Both the position numbers and the translations under genes were made by a program. The notes below the pieces were generated by a model. The model ran no database searches. It was given only the letters and a program-made list of their open reading frames with translations, and was not told the DNA's origin. Shown in pieces: positions 1-6,812 of a stretch of DNA of 7,287 nt (positions are counted from its first letter, which is position 1; every line of letters begins with the position of its first letter). This stretch comes from Sedimentisphaerales bacterium (GTDB lineage Bacteria > Planctomycetota > Phycisphaerae > Sedimentisphaerales > SG8-4). The DNA lies in the NCBI GenBank assembly GCA_016928975.1, contig JAFGJR010000028.1:1-7287 (forward strand), read 5' to 3'.

Positions 1-1964
1 CCAGGATTGAAGGTGGTGCTATCGACCGCCTGCTGGCCGCGATAGGCGGCACTGCCCGGCTCGCCATTGGCCACTGCATCCTTGTCCTCGCTGAAGTAGA
101 CCTGGTGAGTCGTGGCTCGTGTGCCGGCGGTCCATTTCAGCTCGAGAATCTGGGGCGCGTTGGGATCGTTGTTCCGCGGCCGCGGACCGTAGGCCCAGAG
201 CGCCTCGAACGGCATGAGGTAATTCCCCGTGATCAGCGTGCGGACCGGAATACCTGCACCTTGCCATGCGGCGGCGCAGTTGTCCCCGCCGGTGCCGTCC
301 TTCCACAGCGCCATCAGGAAGTACCGACCTGCTTCCAACTGGATCGGGTCGGACTTCTGGCCGCCCTCTTTGTCCCATTCCTGGGCATTGGTCCAACCGG
401 CGACTGATGCAATCAGCTCGGCACTGTCGGCATCCGCGCCGAGCCACAGCTCGCTGGCGTCATCGCTGGCGACCCAGAACGTGTACTCGCCGGCCAGGGG
501 CACGTGCAGCCAGGCCGACAGCTTGCCGCCGTAATTGTCTGCGATGTTGGACGGAGACTCGAAATCAGGCATCTCGTTGACATCGGTGGGATTGCCCGGA
601 TAGCGAGCGTCGTTCGTCAGATCCGCGACGGCTGTTCCGGTGCTGCCGTTGAGCCACAGCTCGCGCTTGGCCGCGCCCAAGCCTGGAATCGTCGTCGTAA
701 AGCTCCACACGTCGCCCGACTGCTTGTCGCCCAGGGCATCGATCTCATCAACCGCCCAGTAGTACGTCGTCTCCAGCGGCAGTGTAGGCAGTTCCAACAT
801 GGCTTCCACCAGAGAGCCCTGGAACGCCGCGTCGGCACGATTGGCTACGTCGTCCTGATTCGTGCTGAAGTAGACCTCATGGCTGAACGCGTTCTGTCCG
901 GCCGTCCAGGCCAGATCGACATCAACGCTCTGGTACAGGGCGCCGTTGGCCGGAATGGGCGTGAAGGCCGTCACCGGAGCCATCGTGAAGCTCCAGACAT
1001 CGCCCGTCGAAATCAGCACGCCTTTGGCGTCCACCGCGTCCACACGCCAATAATAGGTTTGGCCGGGCTCCAGCGGGGGGGCCATGACGTATATCATCTT
1101 GATAGAGGCCGGCTGACGCTTCACCCGGTTGGCCGCCGTGAGATCGGGGGTCGTCCCGACGAACACATCCACAAAGGTGGCTGTCTCGCCGGGCGTCCAG
1201 GACAGCATCGGCGTGCCCACGCCGGTCGCGCCATCAGCGGGGGTGGGGTTCTCGGCTTTCACCCACACAGGGATCGTGCCTTGCATCAGCCCTGCTACCT
1301 GCTCTTCATTCAGTGCTCGGTTGAGGAACACGAGATCGTCCAACGCACCCTTCATCTGGCGACCCGCCCAACTCGTGGGGTCATCCCCTCCGAAATGGAT
1401 CACCTGGTTCCAATTCGCCGGGTTGTGATGGACCTCGTTGACGGAGGCGGAGACACCGTTGACGTAGAACGTCGCCCTGTCGGGCTCGACGGTCAGTGCG
1501 CAATGCGTCCACTCGGTGGCCGAATAGTACGCATCCCCGCGGTAGTTCCAGCTTGCTGCGTCGTCATTCCAGTGATAAGCGAGCCGACGGTCGGCCAGGA
1601 AGTTGAAGCCGTGAGCCGAGCCGCTGCCGCGGTGCATGAACATGGAGGCCCAATCGCTCTGCGCTCCGTCCGGCAGAACCCAGCCGGCCATGGTGGCTTC
1701 GCTCAGTGTCATGTTGATCGACGGGACTTCGACCAGAGTTGGACCGACCAGCTTGACGGCGCTGCCGACGACGCCGGTGGTCCATGCCGGGTCGCCGTTC
1801 ACAAACTTCCCGTGACGCTTGTTGCCGGAGGAATCCGAAACGACACTGCCCTGACCTTCATCGCACATCCACCGTCCGATGAGCGAGCCGCCCAGCGCAG
1901 GGCCATCCTGAACCAGGATCCACAGCACCACAAGGGCAAACAGTAGAAACAACTTTCTGTACAT
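1..1964 (-). CDS. Secreted LamG / PA14 / fibronectin-like repeat protein, 3' end outside the window
   Basis: The frame is open from ATG at 1964 to the left edge, giving 654 complete codons and no stop, so the C-terminus is missing. The start is set by AAGGAGG (1971-1977) six bases before ATG. Residues 1-26 are a signal peptide: the MYRK start is followed by a hydrophobic run (LFLLFALVVLWILV) and a small-residue cleavage zone (ALGG). Residues 27-228 form a LamG/concanavalin-like domain, opening 'LIGRWMCDEGQG..VSDSSGN' and closing with the typical 'ALNEEQVAGLM'. Residues 235-329 and 330-424 are two fibronectin-like repeats with TYYWRVD/GDVWSFT and SHEVYFS/TTYYWAVDEID/GDVWSFT. Residues 430-588 are PA14-like (GEYTFWVASDDASELWL, then YFLMALWKDG). 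A third repeat starts near 590 and is cut by the edge. Known of these families: they bind carbohydrate or mediate adhesion outside the cytoplasm. Inferred: an exported polysaccharide-associated protein. No catalytic motif is seen. It is a paralogue of the protein encoded at 2744-5749. Confidence 0.9.
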   Translation of the reverse strand, partial: MYRKLFLLFALVVLWILVQDGPALGGSLIGRWMCDEGQGSVVSDSSGNKRHGKFVNGDPAWTTGVVGSAVKLVGPTLVEVPSINMTLSEATMAGWVLPDGAQSDWASMFMHRGSGSAHGFNFLADRRLAYHWNDDAASWNYRGDAYYSATEWTHCALTVEPDRATFYVNGVSASVNEVHHNPANWNQVIHFGGDDPTSWAGRQMKGALDDLVFLNRALNEEQVAGLMQGTIPVWVKAENPTPADGATGVGTPMLSWTPGETATFVDVFVGTTPDLTAANRVKRQPASIKMIYVMAPPLEPGQTYYWRVDAVDAKGVLISTGDVWSFTMAPVTAFTPIPANGALYQSVDVDLAWTAGQNAFSHEVYFSTNQDDVANRADAAFQGSLVEAMLELPTLPLETTYYWAVDEIDALGDKQSGDVWSFTTTIPGLGAAKRELWLNGSTGTAVADLTNDARYPGNPTDVNEMPDFESPSNIADNYGGKLSAWLHVPLAGEYTFWVASDDASELWLGADADSAELIASVAGWTNAQEWDKEGGQKSDPIQLEAGRYFLMALWKDGTGGDNCAAAWQGAGIPVRTLITGNYLMPFEALWAYGPRPRNNDPNAPQILELKWTAGTRATTHQVYFSEDKDAVANGEPGSAAYRGQQAVDSTTFNP

Positions 1965-2336
1965 GATTGACCTCCTTCACACTCAGATTCGTGCTCTGCC
2001 TTCTCGACACACAAAAGACCCGCCGCCCAACGAGGAACCGAGGCTGAGGACTTGCCCGGGTACCCTTGCGGACAGCTCTACTGAGAATAATGCATCCACC
2101 CTCGCTCGGCCTCCTGCCTTGGAAGACGCGGAATCCTGCGTCTGTACCACTTATTGGACCCGACCATACCTCCTTCCTTCACACAATTCGAGAGTGAGCA
2201 AGACGTGAGACAGGTGAATTTTTCCCTATGTGACGCGGGGTATTGTTGCCAACCCCGTCTGAAGAATGGTGCTCCTCCCTTACCTTCGTGCCGGACCACC
2301 TCAGCGTTTGGAAACGGGAACTCACAGGCCAACCTA
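1965..2336 (-). other. Long structured untranslated leader of the LamG/PA14 gene
   Basis: About 370 nt separate the predicted promoter from the start codon. I see two hairpins. One has a CGGGGT/ACCCCG stem (2236-2241 with 2252-2257, 10-nt loop). The other has an 8-bp stem with one G-U pair (2124-2131 with 2136-2143, 4-nt loop). Between them is a strong but misplaced SD, AAGGAAGGAGG (minus strand, 2169-2179). It sits one base before an ATG that opens a 29-codon, arginine-rich ORF (2078-2167). That spacing is too short for the GGAGG itself, although the first GAAGG of the tract could serve. No protein family is recognised for the short ORF. The leader may be regulatory, but no known riboswitch class is recognised. 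Confidence 0.4.
2078..2167 (-). CDS. Possible 29-residue upstream ORF in the leader (doubtful)
   Basis: The ORF starts at ATG 2167 and ends at TAG 2078, about 110 nt before the start of the LamG/PA14 gene. It is preceded by GAAGGAAGGAGGT. GGAGG is only one base from ATG, but the distal GAAGG is at a usable distance. The peptide begins MVGSNKWYRRR, is basic, and has no hydrophobic segment. It resembles no family I know. The only support is the SD-like tract and its position in the leader, so it may be a regulatory leader peptide or simply chance. Confidence 0.15.
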   Translation of the reverse strand: MVGSNKWYRRRIPRLPRQEAERGWMHYSQ

Positions 2337-2342
2337 CACTCC

Positions 2343-2372
2343 TTTATACCCGACGGCCACCCATCACTGCAA
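2343..2372 (-). promoter_or_regulatory. Predicted sigma70-type promoter of the LamG/PA14 gene
   Basis: On the minus strand, -35 TTGCAG (2367-2372) and -10 TATAAA (2343-2348) are separated by 18 bases. The -10 matches the consensus at five of six positions, while the -35 matches only in its TTG. Transcription would start near 2336. The site lies between the terminator of the upstream gene and the LamG/PA14 coding region, where a promoter is needed. Iterated TCACT/AGTGA half-sites overlap its -35. Confidence 0.45.
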
Positions 2373-2383
2373 GTGAAATCACT
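2364..2383. promoter_or_regulatory. Three alternating TCACT/AGTGA half-sites overlapping a -35 (operator-like)
   Basis: On the plus strand, TCACT (2364-2368), AGTGA (2372-2376) and TCACT (2379-2383) alternate in orientation with gaps of 3 and 2 bases. They form two overlapping perfect inverted repeats. The outer TGC (2368-2370) and GCA (2385-2387) extend the right-hand one to nine of ten matched pairs. The cluster covers the -35 hexamer of the predicted promoter at 2343-2372, where a bound regulator would block or recruit polymerase. No regulator is identified. Confidence 0.4.
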
Positions 2384-2607
2384 CGCATTTTTTCGGTCCA
2401 TGCTCCCTTCGTGGACGGCGGGCCCCTGGACACAAGAGAACGGAAAAGTGCCGACTCCGGCCATAGTCCCCCGGTCGGGCCGGCGTCCGTTGGCAATGCG
2501 CATCCTTCGGGTTGTCTGGAGCATCACGATCCCTGTTCGTTTCTGGCGAGGACCTCTTGCACACGGCTTTTCGGGTGCAGGATGGGGGGGCTTTAACGAA
2601 TATGACG
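2373..2607. other. Intergenic stretch without a recognised gene
   Basis: Apart from the operator-like repeats at its left edge I see nothing firm here. There is a run of seven G (2584-2590) and a weak TGCAC/GTGCA hairpin (2558-2562 with 2575-2579). Reading frames crossing it on either strand also run through the terminator or promoter and have no convincing SD, so they are not called as genes. Confidence 0.4.
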
Positions 2608-2651
2608 AAAAAACAACCGGGGCCTGCATCCTGTTGACGCAGGCCCCGGTT
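2608..2651 (-). terminator. Intrinsic terminator of the 1001-residue secreted protein gene
   Basis: A perfect 13-bp stem pairs AACCGGGGCCTGC (2639-2651, read on the minus strand) with its complement at 2615-2627. The loop is 11 nt. A G and six T (2608-2613) follow on the minus strand. It lies 93 nt past the stop codon at 2744. The plus strand has no T-run after the stem, so termination is expected in the minus direction only. It separates this transcript from the LamG/PA14 gene. Confidence 0.93.
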
Positions 2652-2743
2652 ACGTTACCCACTGCGATGAACGCCTCGACAGGCAGAGCACCTATCCCGG
2701 CATTCACCCGGTGATCCCGTACTGGGCGACCAGGGGGTTGCCT

Positions 2744-5700
2744 CTACGGCTTGATCACCCGGATGTCATCGATGAACAGCATACCGCTGCCGTCCGGCAC
2801 CGCATTGTTCCGGTCGCCGACGCCGATGAACATCTTCTTGACCTTGGTCATGCTCACCCCGGTGAAGTCACTCAGAGGCATCTTCACCTCGACCCAGGTG
2901 GCGGAGTTCACCGCCGTCGCACTCTTCACGACAGCGATCTTGTTCGAGCTGTCCTGAATGGCGACGTAGAGGTCCTGGGCGCTGTTGTACTTCGGACTGG
3001 CAATCACAGCCCCTTGCCACTGGCCGGTCACACTACCGGTCGTTTTGATGCCCTCAAACTGGTAGGTCCGGTTCTCGCCGCTCACGTGCGCGGTGACGCA
3101 CATACCGATGTACGCCGGACCCGTCATTATGACCTCCTGTGAACCGACCGCCTGCCACAGGCTGCCATCCGCGGAGGTGTAGCCCGTGAATACGTCGCCC
3201 ATGCGCTCCAGCTTGATCCAATACGGAGGCGCCACGACTGACGCGGAATCCGTATTGCCCGAGCCGCCATCGGTGGTCGCCCGATACTGGAAGCTGGCGC
3301 CGTTGCCGGCGGTGGAAGCAGCCGAGTGAGCGGTCATCACCATCATCGCGTGCATGGAGCCGCCGTCGAGACTGTCGCGAATCATCACGCCGCCTTTGGC
3401 CCAGGCGTTCGAACCGGTGCCGTTGCTGGTGACCTTGGCGACGATCGTTGCATCGCCGTTGAGGGTCTTGTAGGCGAAGGTGAACTCATCACTATTGTTC
3501 CAGATGTCGGCGCCGGAGCCGGTCAGCGTCATCTTGCCGCCGGTCTCGGTCACAGCGGTAGTCGTGACCTGCGGATAGCCGCGAACCTGCAAGCTCAAGA
3601 CACTCACGCCATTGACCGTCCAGTTCTGGACCGAATCGAACTCGCGTTCGGTCTCGGAGTAGAACGGACTGTCCTGGTTGTTGAACGCCAATGGCATGGA
3701 CGATCCGCCGCTGTGGACGATCACGTGCTCGGAGAAAGGCGGGTCGGTGTAGCCGACCGTTGCGCCCGTCCCGTTGCCCGGGTTGCCCGGAGCCGGCTCG
3801 GTGTAGCCCCAGCCGTCGATCCAGGTCTGGAAGATACGGCCGGTGACTTCATCGCTGTAGCTCTCGAAGTCGTCGATGACCAGGAAGTCGGCCGTCGTGA
3901 AGCTCCAGACGGAGCCTTCCCACGGACTGTCTGCCTCGGCGTCATTCACTTCGTCCACTCGCCAGTAATAGGTCTTGTTCCACTCGAGGGCGCCCGGCGA
4001 CCATGTCGTGACATCGAGCGCCTGGTTGCCCTCGTAGACGCCGGCATCGGCGGGAGTGGCCGCCGCGACTGCCGCCGCATCGTCGCCAAAGTACACGTCA
4101 TGCGTAACGGCGCGAAGGCCGGCAGACCACGCCAATGTCACATCCTGCGGGATATTGGCGTCGTTATCTTGCGGATAGGTGGCCTTGGCACGTAGCGGAG
4201 GCTGGAGCGGGCCGGCCGGGACAATCACCTCGGCCATTGTGTCCGTCCACCAGGTCAACTCCTCCACGGCGGTGCCGCCGCTGTCAAAGAACTCCACCAC
4301 TAACGGGTGAACGCCCTTCTCAAGATAGACCGGCAGCGAGAAGTACTTGCTGGTGACCGTGGGCGTGATCCACTTGTCAATGATCAGCTCGCCGTCAATC
4401 CACATCCGGGTGCCGTCCTGGCAGTTGATCGCGAAGTTGTAGGTGTCGGCGACCGTGATATCCAGGTCCGCCGTCCAGCGGGCCGACCAGCCATCGACGG
4501 GAATCGGCACGCCGGGACTGGCATCCGTATTGATGTTGATGCTCGGGTCAATCCTCGTCAGCGCAGGCATGCCGCTCAAGTTCGTATTGCTGTAGTACTC
4601 GCCCTTGAGACCGCCGCCGCCGCCGAACGTGGTGAACGACCAGACCGGACCGGGGACTTTCCCGCTGAAGCTGGTCTCATCCACTGCCCAGTAGTAGGTG
4701 GTCTTCGCGGCCAAGGTGCCGGGATCAAACGTCATCGCAGGCCCCGAGGCCTTGAACACGCTGGCATCGCGTGCCGCCACCGCCGCCTCGTCCGTCCCGA
4801 AGTACACATCGTGGGTCTCCGCATACTGGCCAGGCATCCAGGTCAGATCGACGTTGGGATCGAGCCACTTGTCGCCGTCGCGCGGATTCGGATTGTAGGC
4901 CTCGAGCGGAGCGACCGTGAAGCTCCACACATCGCCGGTGTGGATGGTCTTGAGGTCTTTTTCCACGTCATCCACGCGCCAATAGTACGTCTGGCCGGGC
5001 TCCATGATTCCGGTGTAGTAGCTCATGTGAACGGCACGCGGCACACGCTGAAAGCGCTTGGCCGGCAAGTCCGGACTATCACCCACGTAGACGTCGTGAA
5101 ACGCCGCGAGATCGCCCGGTGTCCACTTCAACAGGCCCCCTGTCATGACGCCGGTCGCGCCGTCGGCCGGCTCCGGGCTCGTGGACTTCAGGACCGTGGC
5201 CGTCAGCTCGATCTCGGCGATCTGCATGCTGTTGGCGCTGGACGGGTTGAAGACGCCCGGGAACATCAACTGATAGTGCGCATACGCGACCGTATTGGCG
5301 AACGTGATCGGCGTCGTGATCCACGTCCGGCGCGGCCAGGTCCCGCCGGCGAAGTCCTTGATATCGCCCTGAGCGATCAAGGTGTACGGCCCGTCAATAC
5401 TGACGTTGGAGCCGGACAGCTCCCATTTGACGGGGTCCCGCTCGATGGCGTCATTGGCCGTGCAGAGGTTGAGCCCCGTCACGACGCTGGGACCGGCCTT
5501 GGGCGTGATACGTACGCCCGTAGGCACATCTTCTCCCTTGAAGTGCAGGTACTTCGTCACGATCTGGTTGTCAATGGCTTGGTTTGGTGCTTCATTGCCG
5601 GGCCACCCATGGTCGTCGTTCTGGCTCACGCCGTCATTCGGGACGCCCTGGATGGTATCCCCCGGCATCGTGACGTCGCGGGCTGCCTGTGTCACGCCGC

Positions 5701-5749
5701 CCAGAAGCAGCACAGCCGCGACCCCACACAACAATGACATTCTCCACAT
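2744..5749 (-). CDS. Secreted discoidin-like / PA14 / fibronectin-like repeat protein with a DUF1349-like domain (1001 aa)
   Basis: The start at 5749 is chosen because AAGGAGG (5756-5762) lies six bases upstream and the product then opens with a clean signal peptide (MWRMSLLCGVAAVLLLGGVTQA, cleavage likely after TQA). Upstream in-frame GTG codons to 5875 would add 42 basic residues without an SD. Residues 23-187 are a discoidin (F5/8C)-like galactose-binding-type domain ending QIAEIELTA. Residues 188-279 and 280-374 are fibronectin-like repeats (HDVYVG/HDVYFG, YYWRVDD, GDVWSFT). A GGGGG linker leads to a PA14 domain at 380-510 (LKGEYYSNTNLSG; DGTRMWIDGELIID). A third repeat spans 518-619. Residues 624-726 (IDDFESY, TWIDGWG) and 906-1001 (LYVAIQDSS, KMFIGVGDRNN, LFIDDIRV) look like two halves of one beta-sandwich. 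A DUF1349-like lectin fold (ADIWNNSDEFTFAYKTL, NAWAKGGVMIRDSL) lies between them. No catalytic residues or C-terminal sorting signal are seen. Likely exported and carbohydrate-binding. Confidence 0.93.
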   Translation of the reverse strand: MWRMSLLCGVAAVLLLGGVTQAARDVTMPGDTIQGVPNDGVSQNDDHGWPGNEAPNQAIDNQIVTKYLHFKGEDVPTGVRITPKAGPSVVTGLNLCTANDAIERDPVKWELSGSNVSIDGPYTLIAQGDIKDFAGGTWPRRTWITTPITFANTVAYAHYQLMFPGVFNPSSANSMQIAEIELTATVLKSTSPEPADGATGVMTGGLLKWTPGDLAAFHDVYVGDSPDLPAKRFQRVPRAVHMSYYTGIMEPGQTYYWRVDDVEKDLKTIHTGDVWSFTVAPLEAYNPNPRDGDKWLDPNVDLTWMPGQYAETHDVYFGTDEAAVAARDASVFKASGPAMTFDPGTLAAKTTYYWAVDETSFSGKVPGPVWSFTTFGGGGGLKGEYYSNTNLSGMPALTRIDPSININTDASPGVPIPVDGWSARWTADLDITVADTYNFAINCQDGTRMWIDGELIIDKWITPTVTSKYFSLPVYLEKGVHPLVVEFFDSGGTAVEELTWWTDTMAEVIVPAGPLQPPLRAKATYPQDNDANIPQDVTLAWSAGLRAVTHDVYFGDDAAAVAAATPADAGVYEGNQALDVTTWSPGALEWNKTYYWRVDEVNDAEADSPWEGSVWSFTTADFLVIDDFESYSDEVTGRIFQTWIDGWGYTEPAPGNPGNGTGATVGYTDPPFSEHVIVHSGGSSMPLAFNNQDSPFYSETEREFDSVQNWTVNGVSVLSLQVRGYPQVTTTAVTETGGKMTLTGSGADIWNNSDEFTFAYKTLNGDATIVAKVTSNGTGSNAWAKGGVMIRDSLDGGSMHAMMVMTAHSAASTAGNGASFQYRATTDGGSGNTDSASVVAPPYWIKLERMGDVFTGYTSADGSLWQAVGSQEVIMTGPAYIGMCVTAHVSGENRTYQFEGIKTTGSVTGQWQGAVIASPKYNSAQDLYVAIQDSSNKIAVVKSATAVNSATWVEVKMPLSDFTGVSMTKVKKMFIGVGDRNNAVPDGSGMLFIDDIRVIKP

Positions 5750-6135
5750 GGTAATCCTCCTTCTACTGAATTCACGGTACCCGTGCCCTGGCCACGTACC
5801 AGGGCGCCGCCCTCCAGCGCGCGCCACACGACCCGCCGACCGACGCGCTCGCTCGATTCGTCTGTTCATCGACACAAATCCCCTGCAACTTGTTCCGAGA
5901 TCGGGAAATCCGCTCAGTCACCTCCTTTCTGCAATGATGCTGTCCCCCTGCCAAAAGCGGAGAAGAACCCCGAATGCCTCTGGAATGTGCACCCTTCTTC
6001 CCCACCCATGTGTCGAATAAGATACTCCCATCTGTCAGGGCCTCCGACTCTGACCTGTCCTCCAGTCAGCCACCAATGGGCAACTTGCCCGCGCTCACGT
6101 CTGAGCAGCACGGACAGGGCCCAAACCCACAAGCC
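5750..6135 (-). other. Long structured untranslated leader of the 1001-residue protein gene
   Basis: About 385 nt lie between the predicted transcription start and ATG at 5749. Visible elements in transcript order start with three arms CTGAC (6065-6069), GTCAG (6050-6054) and CTGAC (6034-6038), which can form two mutually exclusive hairpins. Next is an orphan SD, AGAAAGGAGGTGA (5918-5930), the exact complement of the usual 16S rRNA 3' tail, with no ATG, GTG or TTG at a usable distance. Then come two adjacent hairpins just before the true SD. No recognised riboswitch class and no convincing gene are seen in this stretch. Confidence 0.4.
5773..5805 (-). other. Two adjacent hairpins just upstream of the ribosome-binding site
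   Basis: In transcript order, GCCCTGG/CCAGGGC (5799-5805 with 5785-5791) is a perfect 7-bp stem with a 7-nt loop. CACGG/CCGTG (5781-5785 with 5773-5777) is a 5-bp stem with a 3-nt loop. They share base 5785, so they compete by one pair. They end about ten bases before the AAGGAGG of the 1001-residue protein gene. No T-run follows, so they are not a terminator. They may stabilise the message or affect ribosome access. Confidence 0.4.
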
Positions 6136-6141
6136 TATCAC

Positions 6142-6170
6142 ATCTTAGCACGCCGGGCCCGAATATGCAA
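6142..6170 (-). promoter_or_regulatory. Predicted promoter of the 1001-residue secreted protein gene
   Basis: On the minus strand, -35 TTGCAT (6165-6170) and -10 TAAGAT (6142-6147) are separated by 17 bases. A TGC just before the -10 makes it an extended -10, which offsets the weak -35. The spacer holds the palindrome CGGGCCCG (6154-6161), a possible operator. The site lies about 110 nt past the Nudix stop codon, so the secreted-protein gene can be transcribed independently of the Nudix gene. Confidence 0.55.
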
Positions 6171-6196
6171 TAGGATTATTCTCGGACTCGCAGGTA

Positions 6197-6215
6197 TTTG
6201 GCAGCAAGGGCCAAA
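6197..6215 (-). other. Hairpin between the Nudix gene and the next promoter
   Basis: TTTGGC/GCCAAA forms a perfect 6-bp stem (6197-6202 with 6210-6215) around a 7-nt loop, 67 nt past the Nudix stop. No T-run follows on either strand, so it is not called an intrinsic terminator. No better terminator is visible for the Nudix gene. It may be a transcript-stabilising 3' hairpin or an operator upstream of the promoter at 6142-6170. Confidence 0.3.
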
Positions 6216-6281
6216 CGTCGCCTGACTGGCCACCCAGGCAGCCCCGTCAACTCCCCCGTGCTCTCTCGGCAGGAGGGGGTC

Positions 6282-6812
6282 TCAAACCCGCTGGCGCCAT
6301 CGTTCCACGAGTTGGGCCAGCGAGCGGAAGGCAAAACGCCCCGGATCGATCTGGTCTGGATGCTTGAAGAGGATCGCCTCAATGTCGCTTTCCCGGGCAC
6401 GGGCCCTGGATATGTCCCGCACCTGGCAGGCAAACCCCATGTCCATCGTAGGGTACCGCACTCCCATGTACTCGTACGTGTTCGGGAAGGAGCCCACGTA
6501 CCGCGTGGCCGTGACTTCCAGACCCACCTCTTCCCGCACTTCTCTCGCCAAAGCCTCGTCCGCCGACTCGCCACCGTCGGCGAAGCCTCCCGGCAGGCCC
6601 CATTTGCCCTTGCCTGGGTTCTTAGCGCGCACTGTGATCAACAGGCGCCCTTCGTCATCGGCGATCAGCCCCGCCACTGCCGCTGCTGCGTTCAGATAGA
6701 GCTCAAATCCACAGGCGTCGCATCGCAACAGCTTCCCTCCCATCGCTCGCAATGCCGCCGCCCCACACTTTGGGCAGTATCGCAATACTGGCCCCAATAC
6801 ACCATCGGACAT
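6282..6812 (-). CDS. Nudix hydrolase with N-terminal zinc ribbon (176 aa)
   Basis: This is a cytoplasmic Mg2+-dependent hydrolase expected to cleave a nucleoside diphosphate linked to another moiety (NDP-X to NMP plus P-X). The canonical Nudix box GX5EX7REUXEEXGU is complete: G76, E82, R90, E91, E94, E95, G97, L98. Upstream, C13-x2-C16 and C31-x2-C34 form a rubredoxin-like zinc ribbon, as in NudC-type and many small bacterial Nudix proteins. The SQPWPFPxS motif of NADH pyrophosphatases is absent; the matching stretch reads VGSFPNTYEY. An ADP-ribose or other nucleotide-sugar substrate is therefore as likely, and specificity is not resolved. ATG at 6812 is preferred because GAGGG (6821-6825) lies eight bases upstream. 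A TTG at 6842 would add ten residues without an SD and would start inside the loop of the flanking inverted repeat. It is read with the secreted-protein genes, but a promoter intervenes. Confidence 0.93.
   Translation of the reverse strand: MSDGVLGPVLRYCPKCGAAALRAMGGKLLRCDACGFELYLNAAAAVAGLIADDEGRLLITVRAKNPGKGKWGLPGGFADGGESADEALAREVREEVGLEVTATRYVGSFPNTYEYMGVRYPTMDMGFACQVRDISRARARESDIEAILFKHPDQIDPGRFAFRSLAQLVERWRQRV

Noticed and set aside
504..1946. Long plus-strand open frame (480 codons)
   Set aside because: It is antisense to the LamG/PA14 gene, which has a signal peptide, recognisable domains and a good SD. The translation has no family features and its start has no SD. GC-rich third positions create such shadows.
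2078..2707. Minus-strand frame of 209 codons between the two secreted-protein genes
   Set aside because: It begins upstream of, and reads straight through, the intrinsic terminator (2608-2651) and the predicted promoter. No SD at its start and no recognisable features. Only its last 29 codons, behind an SD-like tract, were kept as a doubtful upstream ORF.
2154..2714. Plus-strand frame of 186 codons in the intergenic region
   Set aside because: It runs through the terminator stem and the promoter region, has no SD, and its translation shows no domain or membrane pattern.
4307..5737. Long plus-strand open frame (476 codons), and a similar one at 3326-4195
   Set aside because: Both lie antisense to the 1001-residue protein gene, are rich in R/G/H without domain patterns, and lack an SD.
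5750..5875. 42-residue N-terminal extension of the 1001-residue protein from GTG 5875
   Set aside because: It is arginine-rich with no SD at its start and would bury the signal peptide. AAGGAGG at 5756-5762 sets the start at 5749.
5918..5930. TCACCTCCTTTCT on the plus strand, like the 3' tail of 16S rRNA
   Set aside because: No 16S rRNA sequence precedes it. It is simply the complement of a strong minus-strand SD. A similar stretch at 7215-7225 is explained the same way.
6216..6281. Possible intrinsic terminator just after the Nudix gene
   Set aside because: GC-rich stems (CCCCC/GGGGG; GCCTG/CAGGC) can be drawn, but no T-run follows on the minus strand.
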